Positions 52,019 to 60,212 of a stretch of 64,000 nucleotides of DNA are shown here, one piece after another (the first letter of the stretch is position 1; every line of letters begins with the position of its first letter). Location of the stretch: positions 62,001 to 126,000 of the forward strand of contig JAXLWZ010000010.1 in NCBI GenBank assembly GCA_046328225.1, in the 5' to 3' direction. The position numbers and the translations under genes are program-made. Under the pieces are notes generated by a model. That model saw only the letters and a program-made list of their open reading frames with translations, was not told where the DNA came from and made no database searches. The DNA comes from Amarobacillus sp046328225 (GTDB lineage Bacteria > Chloroflexota > Dehalococcoidia > Tepidiformales > Tepidiformaceae).

Positions 52019-53297
52019 CCCCTGGCCCCTTCCCGCCGACGCACCCTCCAGCGCGGACCTCTCCCGCTGCGTCCACTGCGGCCTCTGCATCAACGCCTGC
52101 CCGACCTTCGCGGTCACCGGCCTCGAAGCCGAATCGCCCCGCGGCCGCATCGCCCTCGCGCGCGCCGTGGACGAGGAGGTCATTCCCCTGACCGCGGCCG
52201 TGCAATCGCACTGGGACCTCTGTCTCCAGTGCCGCGCCTGCGAAGCCGTCTGCCCCAGTGGCGTCGCCTACGGCCGCATCATCGAGCACGTCAAAGCACA
52301 GGTCGCGGCCGCCCCCGCGAAAGACGCGGCGCCGAGACGCATCCGGCGATTCCTCCTTCGCAACGTCGTCGCCCGCCCGCGCGTGCTCGCGGCGGTGGTC
52401 GCCCCCGCGCGTTGGTGGGCCGGTTCCCTGCCGCGGCGCGCCCTCCGCAAGTCCGGCGTGCGATGGCTGCCCTCGCGCCTGGCCGCGATGGAGGCGCAGC
52501 TTCCCCGGCATCCCGGCCGCCCGCTGCGCGCGGGTGATTCGCTGCCCGTGCCCGGCGGCGCCTCCACCGAGGCCGTGCTCTTCACCGGCTGCGTCATGGG
52601 CGAACTCTTCGGCGGCGTCCATCGCGCCACCGCCAGCGTGCTCGCCCGCCGCGGCGTTCGTGCCCTCGCCAGCGAAGGCCAGGGCTGCTGCGGCGCCCTC
52701 CATGCCCACGACGGCGACCTCGCCTTCGCCCGCGACCTCGCCCGGCGCAACATCGACGCCCTCCCCGGCGATGCTCCCATCGTCGTGAACTCCGCGGGCT
52801 GCGGTGCCGCCATGAAGGAATACGGCCAGCTCCTGCACGCCGACCCGCGCTATGCCGAGCGTGCTGCCGCCTTCGCCGCCCGCGTGCAGGACTTCTCCGA
52901 GTTCGTCGCCGCCCTCGATGCGCCCGTCGCCGGACACCTCCCCGCGCGCGTCGCCTACCAGGACGCATGCCACCTCGCGCACGCCCAGCGCATCCGCGAG
53001 CAGCCGCGCGAACTCCTGCGCGCCATCGACGGCTGTTCCCTGGTCGAAACCCCCGGCGCCGACCTTTGCTGCGGCGCCGCTGGCATCTACAGCCTCGTCG
53101 AGCCCGGCATGTCCGCCGCACTTCGCACCCGCAAAGCCGATGCCTTCCGGGATTTCGCACCCGATGTCGTCGTGACCGCGAACCCCGGCTGCCAGATGCA
53201 GTACGAGGCCGCCGTCCGCGAAGCCGGCATCGATGCGCGCGTCATGCACCTCGCCGAGGCCATGGACGAAGCCGAACGCAACGCCCGGCGCACCTGA
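52008..53297 (+). CDS. glcF: Glycolate oxidase iron-sulfur subunit
   Basis: 429 aa. Two [4Fe-4S] ferredoxin motifs (CVHCGLCINACPTF and CLQCRACEAVCPSG), followed by two CCG domains: VLFTGCVMGELFGGVH with GQGCCGALHAHDGD, and YQDACHLAHAQRIREQ with ADLCCGAAGIYSL. GTG at 52008 is preceded by GGGAGG seven bases upstream and lies inside the end of glcE. Electron-transfer subunit of the GlcDEF complex. Confidence 0.95.
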   Translation: MASSPWPLPADAPSSADLSRCVHCGLCINACPTFAVTGLEAESPRGRIALARAVDEEVIPLTAAVQSHWDLCLQCRACEAVCPSGVAYGRIIEHVKAQVAAAPAKDAAPRRIRRFLLRNVVARPRVLAAVVAPARWWAGSLPRRALRKSGVRWLPSRLAAMEAQLPRHPGRPLRAGDSLPVPGGASTEAVLFTGCVMGELFGGVHRATASVLARRGVRALASEGQGCCGALHAHDGDLAFARDLARRNIDALPGDAPIVVNSAGCGAAMKEYGQLLHADPRYAERAAAFAARVQDFSEFVAALDAPVAGHLPARVAYQDACHLAHAQRIREQPRELLRAIDGCSLVETPGADLCCGAAGIYSLVEPGMSAALRTRKADAFRDFAPDVVVTANPGCQMQYEAAVREAGIDARVMHLAEAMDEAERNARRT

Positions 53298-53444
53298 ACC
53301 CGCCCCCGCCCGGCATGTGACGAGCGCGAGAAGTGGATGTTTCGCGAGGATTTCTCGTAGGGGATTCGCTTTGCACCGCCGGAGGACTATCATGACCGGC
53401 GATCACGTACCGGCGGGTATGGAACACCGCCAGAAGGAACATCA

Positions 53445-54752
53445 TTGGAACTGCAGAACGCCGTCATCGTTGATGGGGCTCGCTCGGCCTTCGGCCGCGG
53501 CGGCCGCGGCAAGCTCGTCGCCACCCGCCTCGATGAGGCCGGCGCGAGCGTCGTTCGGGCACTTCTCGACCGCAACCCCAAGGTTCGCGCCGAGATGATC
53601 GAGGACATCGCGATGGGGAACGTCGGCGGCGCCGGCGAACTCGCCGGCATTGGCGCCGACACCGTTGCGCGCCTCGCAGGCCTCCCCTCCGAAGTCTCCG
53701 CCATGGACACCAATCGCCAGTGCGGCTCCTCCATGGAGACCCTCCACCGCATTGCCCAGTCCATCATGGTCGGCGCCACCGAGTGCGGCATCGCCCTCGG
53801 CATCGAGCGCATGGGCCGCCAGCTCGGCGGTGGCGGCGGCGCCCGCGCCACCACCCGCATCACCGAATTCAACAAGCGCCGCCTCGAGCAGACCCCGCTC
53901 CAGCGCAACATGGCCTACAACCACTTCGAGGACTTCAGCGTCCCCTTCCAGGATGAAATCCTCGACTACTCCCCCGTCCTCTCCATGACCCAGACGGCCC
54001 AGAACGTCGCCGAGGTCTACGGCCTCTCCCGCGAGGAGATGGACGCCTTCTCCGCCGACAGCCACCGCAAGGCCGTCGCCGCCTACGAGCGGGGCATCTA
54101 CAAGGACGAGATCATCCCCCTCGAAGTCGAAGAGCCCGTCTTCGATGCCGAAGGCAACTGGGTCGAGGCCGAGCGCGGCAAGACCATCCTCTTCGAGCGC
54201 GATGAGTGCATCCGCCCCGGCACCAACGTCGAAACCCTCGGCGCCCTCCCGGCCGTCAAGGGCATCGTCAGCCCCACCGGCAGCGAGCTTCGCATCACCG
54301 CCGGCAACGCCTGCCCGACCAACGACGGCGTCAGCGCCGCCCTCATCATGAGCGAGAAGAAGGCCCTCGAGCTCGGCCTTGAGCCCCTCGCCCGCCTCGT
54401 CGGCTTCGGCATCGCCGGCATCAAGCCGCAGGTCATGGGCCTTGGCCCGATCCCTTCGACGAAGAAGGCCCTGCGCCACGCCGGCATCACCGCCGACCAG
54501 ATCGACCGCGTTGAGTTCAACGAAGCCTTCGCCGCCCAGGTCATCCCGTCCTGCCGCGACCTTGGCATCCCGCTGGACCGCGTGAACGTGAACGGCGGCT
54601 CGATCGCCATCGGCCACCCGCTCGGCGCCACCGGCGCCCGCCTCGTCCTCACCGTCGCCCACGAGCTGCGCCGCAGCGGCGGCCGCTACGGCCTCGCCAC
54701 CCAGTGCATCGGTGCCGGCATGGGCATCAGCACGATCATCGAGCGCATCTAG
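53445..54752 (+). CDS. Thiolase / acetyl-CoA acetyltransferase
   Basis: 435 aa. Catalytic cysteine in NRQCGSSMETLHRIAQ, the C-terminal pair VEFNEAFAAQVIPSC and NVNGGSIAIGHPLGATGAR, and the second active-site cysteine in TQCIGAGMGIS. Could be acetoacetyl-CoA thiolase or 3-ketoacyl-CoA thiolase; a loop insertion MGRQLGGGGGARATTRITEF is unusual. TTG start at 53445 is supported by AAGGAA eight bases upstream. It stands alone in front of a strong terminator, so it is monocistronic. Confidence 0.94.
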   Translation: MELQNAVIVDGARSAFGRGGRGKLVATRLDEAGASVVRALLDRNPKVRAEMIEDIAMGNVGGAGELAGIGADTVARLAGLPSEVSAMDTNRQCGSSMETLHRIAQSIMVGATECGIALGIERMGRQLGGGGGARATTRITEFNKRRLEQTPLQRNMAYNHFEDFSVPFQDEILDYSPVLSMTQTAQNVAEVYGLSREEMDAFSADSHRKAVAAYERGIYKDEIIPLEVEEPVFDAEGNWVEAERGKTILFERDECIRPGTNVETLGALPAVKGIVSPTGSELRITAGNACPTNDGVSAALIMSEKKALELGLEPLARLVGFGIAGIKPQVMGLGPIPSTKKALRHAGITADQIDRVEFNEAFAAQVIPSCRDLGIPLDRVNVNGGSIAIGHPLGATGARLVLTVAHELRRSGGRYGLATQCIGAGMGISTIIERI

Positions 54753-54775
54753 CACTCGAGTTCGGAACACACGAA

Positions 54776-54799
54776 GGGGGCCGGCAACGGCCCCCTTTT
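54776..54799 (+). terminator. Rho-independent terminator after the thiolase gene
   Basis: GGGGGCCG-GCAA-CGGCCCCC-TTTT: an eight-base perfect stem with a GNRA-type GCAA tetraloop and a T-run on the plus strand. It may also stop the convergent PAP2 gene. Confidence 0.9.
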
Positions 54800-54819
54800 C
54801 CATGCTCGCCGGAAGCACG

Positions 54820-55626
54820 TCAGAACGGCAGCCGCATCTCCCCGGCGTGCACGAACGCCCGCCGGACGAACCGCTCGTGCCGCTCGGTCCACCGCTCCCA
54901 CGCCAGCGAAATCCCCAGGCAGGCCATCACGATCGCGCCCCCGATCACCATGTCGAGGAAGTAGTGGTTCGCCGTGACCACGATCGCGTACCACATCCAC
55001 GCCAGGAACACGACCGCGCCCGCTCGCAGCCACGGCGATCGCCAGCTCCACCACACTCCCACCGTCGCCAGCAAAATCCAGCCGAAATGGTACGAAGGCA
55101 CCGCCGCGTACCAGTTCGTCATCGCGCCCGGCTTCGAACCCCGCAGCCCCTCCAGCGTGTCGCGAAAGCCCAGGACCACCCCCGATTCCACCAGCAGCCG
55201 CGGCGGCGTCACCGGATAGAGGATGTAGAACGGCACGCCCACTAGCGCCGAAAGCAGCAGCGCGTTCCGCAGCACCCGGTACTTCCGCACGCTCCTATGG
55301 AAGAACGCGAACCCCAGGACCGCCAGCAGCGGCAGGTGCAGGTTCAAATACGTGAAGTCGGCAGCCTTCGTGAGCGCATCGTGCTCAATCGCCGCCCGCT
55401 GCCATGCCGCTTCCTTGAACACCCCGAGCGCCCGTTCGAACGCCACGATATCCAGCGCGTTCGCCGTCGCGAGCGCCGGCCGGTCGGTCGGCAGCCCGCG
55501 CAGCAGGAAGTACCCCACGAACAGCGTGAGGAACACCCCCAGCTCGACCAGGTAGAGAAGGAAAACGCCGGCCGTCTTGCCAAGTGGCCGCGCGCCATGC
55601 GATGCGCCCCGGGGTACTGCCGCCAT
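54820..55626 (-). CDS. PAP2-superfamily phosphatase (membrane)
   Basis: 268 aa, about six membrane segments. The PAP2 active-site pieces are YILYPVTPPRLL, the serine-histidine motif WYAAVPSYHFGWIL and VVTANHYFLDMVIGG. This pattern is the inositol phosphorylceramide synthase/PAP2_3-like subgroup. Probably dephosphorylates or transfers a lipid phosphate at the membrane; substrate unknown. Convergent with thiolase. Confidence 0.92.
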   Translation of the reverse strand: MAAVPRGASHGARPLGKTAGVFLLYLVELGVFLTLFVGYFLLRGLPTDRPALATANALDIVAFERALGVFKEAAWQRAAIEHDALTKAADFTYLNLHLPLLAVLGFAFFHRSVRKYRVLRNALLLSALVGVPFYILYPVTPPRLLVESGVVLGFRDTLEGLRGSKPGAMTNWYAAVPSYHFGWILLATVGVWWSWRSPWLRAGAVVFLAWMWYAIVVTANHYFLDMVIGGAIVMACLGISLAWERWTERHERFVRRAFVHAGEMRLPF

Positions 55627-55723
55627 ACCCCATCATCCTAGCGCCCCGGCATCGCCCGCAGAGCGCCGGTTGCCGCCACCGCGCGCACCTGTCGCGGAAC
55701 CGAAATACTCGCCGCTTGATGGT

Positions 55724-56983
55724 TCAGCCGAGACGCAACGCGCGCCGCACATCCGGGTGCTGCAAATCCAGCCGGAACGTCGAAAACGAGCACGCGTTGG
55801 GCGCATACCCGCGCCGCTCCCCCTCATTCTTCAGCACCGTGATGCTCACCATGTTGTTGACCAGGTTCTTCGCCGAATACTCATCCCGGTTCGCCACCCG
55901 CATCACCACGTCCCGGATGCGGTTGAACGTCAGGTAGTCCGTCCCCGGTTTGTTCCGCTCGTCGTTGATCGCCACGATCAGGTCCTCTTGCTGCTGCGGG
56001 CTCAGGTCCGAAAACACCAGCCCACCGTAGTCGTACCGCGCCTGTTCCGTCGGTGGTGGCGCCGCCGCCGAGATCACGTTCTCCGGCTCGTCCGGCAGAT
56101 AAATCCAGTCGACGAACCCGCGCGAGACCAGCTTGATGTCCCGGTGCGCGGCCAACCCCTGCACGAACGAGCTCGTCCGACCTTTCACCAGCCGCAGGAA
56201 GTCCACCGCCGGCAGCCGCTTTTGCAGCTCCTGCCCCAGCAGCGACACCGACAGGTCACGTTGCGAACCCCGGTACTCCCGCGTGACCTCCATCACCACC
56301 TCGAGGATGTCCGCGACCCGGCGCTGGTCAAATTCTGGTGCCGTCGCTCCGCCCGCCGAGGCCCGGATGTGCGCCATCGCCGTCTCCGCCGCCTGCGCGA
56401 TCCCGGGAGATACCTTCCGCGTCTTCTCCGGCTGCGCTGTCACCGGCGCCGTCTCGTCCAGCGTCCGTTCGACATCGAGGTCGTAATAGAGGACGACGTC
56501 CGCCTGGTCCGTGAGCGCCGCCGCCGTCGTCCACGAAACGCCGATCACCACCACCCGTTTCCCGTGCGGCCGCAGCGTGTTGACGATGTGCAGGAAGCCG
56601 TGGTCGCCCGAGACGATGATGTAGGTGGAGATATGGGGGAATTGGTGGCTCGCCTCGATGCAGTCCGCCGCTAGCTTCACGTCCACCGAGTTCTTGATCC
56701 GCACCTCGCCGGTCGATTCCGAGTACCGCCGCGTGAGCACGTACACCGGCTCCAGCCCCGCCATGTAGAGGCTCGCCGGGTCGCCCGAATGCACCGGGTC
56801 CTGCCAGTCGGCATAGGCTCGCGCGTAGACGATGCGCCCGAAGCGCTCCGCCGCGTTGCGCAGCGCCGTCACGCTCGGCCGCCGTTCCCGCTGCGCGAGG
56901 CTGAACTTGAGATTCTCCCAGTCCACGAGGAGGGCGACGTCCCCCTGCGTTTGGCCGGCCCCGCTGTCACCGCCGTTCTCCAT
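55724..56983 (-). CDS. NYN (PIN-like) ribonuclease-domain protein with OST-HTH/LOTUS-like C-terminus
   Basis: 419 aa. N-terminal NYN domain: VALLVDWENLKFSLAQRE, RIKNSVDVKLAADCIEASHQ and TYIIVSGDHGFLHIVNTLRP supply the acidic residues of the metal-dependent nuclease fold. Residues about 220-310 (RRVADILEVVMEVTREYRGS, LLGQELQKRLPAVDF) look like an OST-HTH/LOTUS winged helix that binds RNA, and a further helical region follows. Likely an RNA-processing or decay factor. Divergent from ftsH with a 221-base gap holding the ftsH promoter. Confidence 0.9.
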   Translation of the reverse strand: MENGGDSGAGQTQGDVALLVDWENLKFSLAQRERRPSVTALRNAAERFGRIVYARAYADWQDPVHSGDPASLYMAGLEPVYVLTRRYSESTGEVRIKNSVDVKLAADCIEASHQFPHISTYIIVSGDHGFLHIVNTLRPHGKRVVVIGVSWTTAAALTDQADVVLYYDLDVERTLDETAPVTAQPEKTRKVSPGIAQAAETAMAHIRASAGGATAPEFDQRRVADILEVVMEVTREYRGSQRDLSVSLLGQELQKRLPAVDFLRLVKGRTSSFVQGLAAHRDIKLVSRGFVDWIYLPDEPENVISAAAPPPTEQARYDYGGLVFSDLSPQQQEDLIVAINDERNKPGTDYLTFNRIRDVVMRVANRDEYSAKNLVNNMVSITVLKNEGERRGYAPNACSFSTFRLDLQHPDVRRALRLG

Positions 56984-57155
56984 GGCGTCATCCTAGCAGG
57001 GGCCCCGCCGCCCGGCGGGAGAAGGGTGGGTAAGTTCCCTTATGGCGCCGAGCCCGCCGTTTCGCTCAAGATGGAAGGCAGGCGGGCCGTCAACGCTGCC
57101 GCTCGTGGTGTATAGAAGCCCTTTCCCCCTCCCCGGGAGGCCCCGGAAGGTCTGC

Positions 57156-57161
57156 TATACT
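57156..57161 (+). promoter_or_regulatory. -10 element of ftsH
   Basis: TATACT, 43 bases before the TTG start, in the 221-base divergent gap 56984-57204. No good -35 box is seen; a heat-shock-type promoter cannot be judged by eye. The rest of the gap has no other recognised feature. Confidence 0.5.
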
Positions 57162-57204
57162 CGCGATAGGCGCGGTTTACCCCACCGCTCACCGGAGTGG
57201 CTCA

Positions 57205-59208
57205 TTGTACTCTCGCTGGCTTCGCAACAGCTTTATCTACCTGCTCATCCTCGTTGCGGTCATCGCGGTCGTCTTCGCCTTCTTTAATGGCGGCGATGAA
57301 CACCAGAAGGTTGCCTTCGGTCAGGTCGTCCAGGACGCAAAGGCCGGCCAGATCGAAAAGATCGAGGTCAACGGCCGCGACCTCACCATCACCTACAGCG
57401 AAAAGCAGGACGGCAAGAACGTCATCAAGACGTCGAAGGTCGCTGAGAACACCGATGTCGCGCAGTTCCTCGCCGAACAGAACATCGCCCTCAGCCGCAC
57501 GGGTGCCCCCAATGGCGCCGCCGTCGACCTCGAGTTCAAGGACAACTCCGGGTTCGGGCCATGGCTCGGCCTCCTCCTCAATCTCCTGCCCTTTCTCCTG
57601 TTCGGCCTCTTCCTGCTGCTGATCATGCGCCAGGCCCAGGGCTCGAATTCGCAGGCGATGAGCTTCGGCAAGAGCCGCGCCCGCCTCTTCACGGGTTCGA
57701 AGGTCACCGTCACCTTCGCCGATGTCGCCGGTGTCGATGAAGCCAAGGAAGAGCTCGCCGAAGTCGTCGAGTTCCTCAAGTACCCCGAAAAGTTCGCCGC
57801 CCTCGGCGCGCGCATTCCCAAGGGCGTCCTCCTCGTCGGCCCTCCGGGCACCGGTAAGACGCTCCTCTCCCGTGCCGTCGCCGGCGAAGCGGGCGTGCCT
57901 TTCTTCAGCATCTCCGGTTCCGAATTCGTCGAGATGTTCGTGGGCGTCGGCGCCAGCCGCGTCCGCGACCTCTTCGACCAGGCCAAGAAGAACGCCCCCT
58001 GCATCGTCTTCGTCGATGAAATCGATGCCGTCGGCCGCCAGCGCGGCGCCGGTCTCGGCGGTTCGCACGACGAGCGCGAGCAGACCCTGAACCAGATCCT
58101 CGTCGAGATGGACGGGTTCGATACCGGCACGAACGTCATCGTCATCGCCGCCACGAACCGCCCCGACATCCTCGACCCCGCCCTCCTTCGCCCGGGCCGT
58201 TTCGACCGCAAGGTCATCCTCGATGCCCCCGACGTGAAGGGCCGCGAAGCCATCCTCGCCGTCCACACCAAGGGCAAGCCCATCGGTGAGGACGTGCGCG
58301 TGCCCGTGCTCGCCAAGTCCACCCCGGGCTTCAGCGGTGCCGACCTGGCCAACCTCGTCAACGAGGCCGCCATCCTCGCTGCCCGCCGCAACAAGAAGAT
58401 CATCACCATGACCGAGTTCGAGGAGGCCGTGGACCGCGTCATCGCCGGCCCCGAGCGCAAGAGCCGCGTCATGACCCCGCACGAGAAGCGCCTCACCGCC
58501 TACCACGAAGGCGGCCACACCGTCGTCGCCCACTTCATGGAGCACCACGACCCGCCCCACAAGGTCACGATCGTCTCCCGCGGCATGGCCGGCGGCTACA
58601 CCCGCTTCCTCCCCGACGAGGAATCGCACTACCGCACTCGCAGCATGTTCCGCGACCAGCTCTGCACCGCGCTCGGTGGGCACGCCGCCGAGGAGCTCAT
58701 CTTCGGCGAAGCCTCCACTGGCCCATCGAACGACATCGAGCAGGTCACCCGCATCGCCCGCGCCATGGTCACCCGTTGGGGCATGAGCGAGCGCCTCGGG
58801 CCCCGCACCTTCGGCAAGACCGAGGAGATGGTCTTCCTCGGCCGCGAAATCGCCGAGACCCGTAACTACAGCGAGAAGATCGCCGAGGAAATCGACGACG
58901 AAGTCCGCCGCCTCATCGAGGAAGCCCAGGAACGCGCGCGCAACATCCTGCGCGAGCACCGAGCCGTTCTCGATAAGCTCGCGGCCGTCCTCCTTGAGGT
59001 CGAAACCCTCGAGGGCGAGACCCTGACGAAGCTCCTCAATAGCGACCCGAGCGAGCCGTGGCCGCCCCCCGGCGAGCCCCGCGCGCCCGAGCCGCCAGCC
59101 CCGCCGCGCCCAACCGAGGACACGCCCCGCCGCCCGAGCTTCGAACCCAAGCCCGGTGGCCTCGCATGGGAAGGCGGCAACCAGGCACGCCTGGATGGCG
59201 GCTCCTAG
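57205..59208 (+). CDS. ftsH: ATP-dependent zinc metalloprotease FtsH
   Basis: 667 aa membrane AAA+ protease degrading misfolded and regulatory membrane proteins. Two transmembrane helices (about 9-27 and 121-143), Walker A VGPPGTGKTLLSRAVAGEAG (about 212), pore motif EMFVGVGASRVRDLF, Walker B CIVFVDEIDAVGRQRG, SRH region NRPDILDPALLRPGRFDR, zinc site YHEGGHTVVAHF (HEGGH rather than the usual HEAGH) and third ligand in STGPSNDIEQ. The last about 40 residues are proline-rich. TTG start at 57205 with CGGAG upstream. Confidence 0.97.
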   Translation: MYSRWLRNSFIYLLILVAVIAVVFAFFNGGDEHQKVAFGQVVQDAKAGQIEKIEVNGRDLTITYSEKQDGKNVIKTSKVAENTDVAQFLAEQNIALSRTGAPNGAAVDLEFKDNSGFGPWLGLLLNLLPFLLFGLFLLLIMRQAQGSNSQAMSFGKSRARLFTGSKVTVTFADVAGVDEAKEELAEVVEFLKYPEKFAALGARIPKGVLLVGPPGTGKTLLSRAVAGEAGVPFFSISGSEFVEMFVGVGASRVRDLFDQAKKNAPCIVFVDEIDAVGRQRGAGLGGSHDEREQTLNQILVEMDGFDTGTNVIVIAATNRPDILDPALLRPGRFDRKVILDAPDVKGREAILAVHTKGKPIGEDVRVPVLAKSTPGFSGADLANLVNEAAILAARRNKKIITMTEFEEAVDRVIAGPERKSRVMTPHEKRLTAYHEGGHTVVAHFMEHHDPPHKVTIVSRGMAGGYTRFLPDEESHYRTRSMFRDQLCTALGGHAAEELIFGEASTGPSNDIEQVTRIARAMVTRWGMSERLGPRTFGKTEEMVFLGREIAETRNYSEKIAEEIDDEVRRLIEEAQERARNILREHRAVLDKLAAVLLEVETLEGETLTKLLNSDPSEPWPPPGEPRAPEPPAPPRPTEDTPRRPSFEPKPGGLAWEGGNQARLDGGS

Positions 59209-59240
59209 GTTCCCCCGCCAGCAGCACCACAGGGGACCCC

Positions 59241-59270
59241 GGCCGCCGTTCGTTGACCCAACCGGCGGCC
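59241..59270. terminator. Hairpin between ftsH and rplU
   Basis: GGCCGCCG (59241-59248) and CGGCGGCC (59263-59270) form an eight-base perfect stem with a 14-base loop, 32 bases after the ftsH stop. No T-run follows, and the rplU -35 box lies in the loop, so it may be an attenuator or weak terminator. Confidence 0.4.
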
Positions 59271-59282
59271 CACCCCTAGACT
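59253..59282 (+). promoter_or_regulatory. Promoter of the rplU-rpmA-rpmE ribosomal-protein genes
   Basis: TTGACC (59253-59258), an 18-base spacer and TAGACT (59277-59282). A second TAGACT sits at 59285-59290. GGAGA (59306-59310) is the ribosome site six bases before the rplU ATG. The best -35/-10 pair seen in the window. Confidence 0.65.
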
Positions 59283-59316
59283 GATAGACTGTCCACGGAC
59301 TGTCTGGAGATTCGAA

Positions 59317-59628
59317 ATGGAAGCGATCGTTCGCGCCGACGGGCGTCAGTTGCGCCTCGTCGAGGGGCAGGAATTTGAAGTGGGCCGGGTCGATGGCGAC
59401 CTCGGCGACACCGTCTCCTACGAGGTGCTCATGCTCCTCGATGGCGCCGATGTCACCGTCGGGACGCCCGTGGTGGAAGGTGCCTCCCTCAAGGCGCGCA
59501 TCGCCCAGCACGGCCGCGCACCCAAGATCCGGTTCATGAAATACAAGAACAAGGTCCGCTACCGCCGGACTTTCGGCCATCGCCAGTACGTGACCCGGCT
59601 GGTGGTCGAGTCGATCTCGAAGGGATAA
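59317..59628 (+). CDS. rplU: 50S ribosomal protein L21
   Basis: 103 aa, normal length. MEAIVRADGRQLRLVEGQEF is the L21 start (usual MYAIIETGGKQ form with Tyr replaced by Glu), and the C-terminal MKYKNKVRYRRTFGHRQYVT is characteristic. Followed by rpmA four bases later, the standard order. Confidence 0.97.
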   Translation: MEAIVRADGRQLRLVEGQEFEVGRVDGDLGDTVSYEVLMLLDGADVTVGTPVVEGASLKARIAQHGRAPKIRFMKYKNKVRYRRTFGHRQYVTRLVVESISKG

Positions 59629-59632
59629 CGCG

Positions 59633-59914
59633 ATGGCACATAAGAAGGGCGTTAGCAGCTCCAAGAATGGCCGCGACAGCCAGAGCCAGCGGCTCGGCGT
59701 CAAGAAGTTCGATGGCGAGGCCGTCCAGCCCGGCGCGATCATCATCCGCCAGAAGGGCACCCGCTTCCATCCCGGCAACAACGTCGGCCTGGGCCGCGAT
59801 TACACCATCTTCGCCCTCATCGATGGGCAGGTGAAGTTCGAGCCGTTCGCCAAGGGACGGCGCAAGAAGGTCAGCGTCTACGCCCCCCAGGTGGCGGCCG
59901 CGGCCACCGCCTGA
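59633..59914 (+). CDS. rpmA: 50S ribosomal protein L27
   Basis: 93 aa. MAHKKGVSSSKNGRDSQSQR and LGVKKFDGEAVQPGAIIIRQ, then RFHPGNNVGLGRDYTIFA are the L27 signature. The N-terminal AHKKG start shows no cleavable Firmicutes-type extension. Usually followed by obg; here rpmE follows 17 bases later. Confidence 0.98.
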   Translation: MAHKKGVSSSKNGRDSQSQRLGVKKFDGEAVQPGAIIIRQKGTRFHPGNNVGLGRDYTIFALIDGQVKFEPFAKGRRKKVSVYAPQVAAAATA

Positions 59915-59931
59915 ATCAGGAAGGAACCCCG

Positions 59932-60138
59932 GTGAAAGCCAACATCCACCCCAACTACGCCGACGCCACCATCCGGTGCAGCTGCGGAAACGAAATCCAC
60001 ACCCGCTCCACGCGGCAGACCGCTATGCACCTCGACGTCTGCAACGCCTGCCACCCCTTCTACACGGGCGAGCAGCGCATCGTCGATACCGCCGGGCGCG
60101 TCGAGCGGTTCAATCGCCGCTTCAGCCGCGCTCGCTAG
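59932..60138 (+). CDS. rpmE: 50S ribosomal protein L31 (zinc-binding form)
   Basis: 68 aa. MKANIHPNYADATIRCSCGN and CNACHPFYTGEQRIVDTAGR with paired cysteines (CSC and CNAC) identify the zinc-containing L31. GTG start at 59932. End of the ribosomal-protein transcript, followed by a hairpin. Confidence 0.97.
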   Translation: MKANIHPNYADATIRCSCGNEIHTRSTRQTAMHLDVCNACHPFYTGEQRIVDTAGRVERFNRRFSRAR

Positions 60139-60170
60139 CGGGCAGCGCCAACCGCCACCCGACACACCTG

Positions 60171-60194
60171 CGAGGGGCGCTCCGGCGCCCCTCG
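60171..60194 (+). terminator. Strong hairpin after rpmE
   Basis: CGAGGGGCGC-TCCG-GCGCCCCTCG is a ten-base perfect stem with a four-base loop, 33 bases after the rpmE stop and 19 before the next ATG. The T-run is weak, so termination may be partial and the DUF1385 gene may be read through. Confidence 0.6.
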
Positions 60195-60212
60195 TGCGTT
60201 CTGCGAGGGACC

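Noticed and set aside
53391..53598. Short frame with GGAGG and ATG at 53391 before and across the thiolase start
   Set aside because: Product is Ser/Ala/Arg-rich and overlaps thiolase out of frame. The ribosome site is real-looking, so a leader peptide cannot be excluded, but nothing else supports it.
57205..59208. FtsH zinc-site defect (HEGGH instead of HEAGH)
   Set aside because: The change is at the variable position of HExxH, so the zinc site remains intact.
57202..59781. 859-aa open frame antisense to ftsH, rplU and rpmA
   Set aside because: It runs across three certain genes on the opposite strand; it is a by-product of high GC with strong third-position bias and matches no family.
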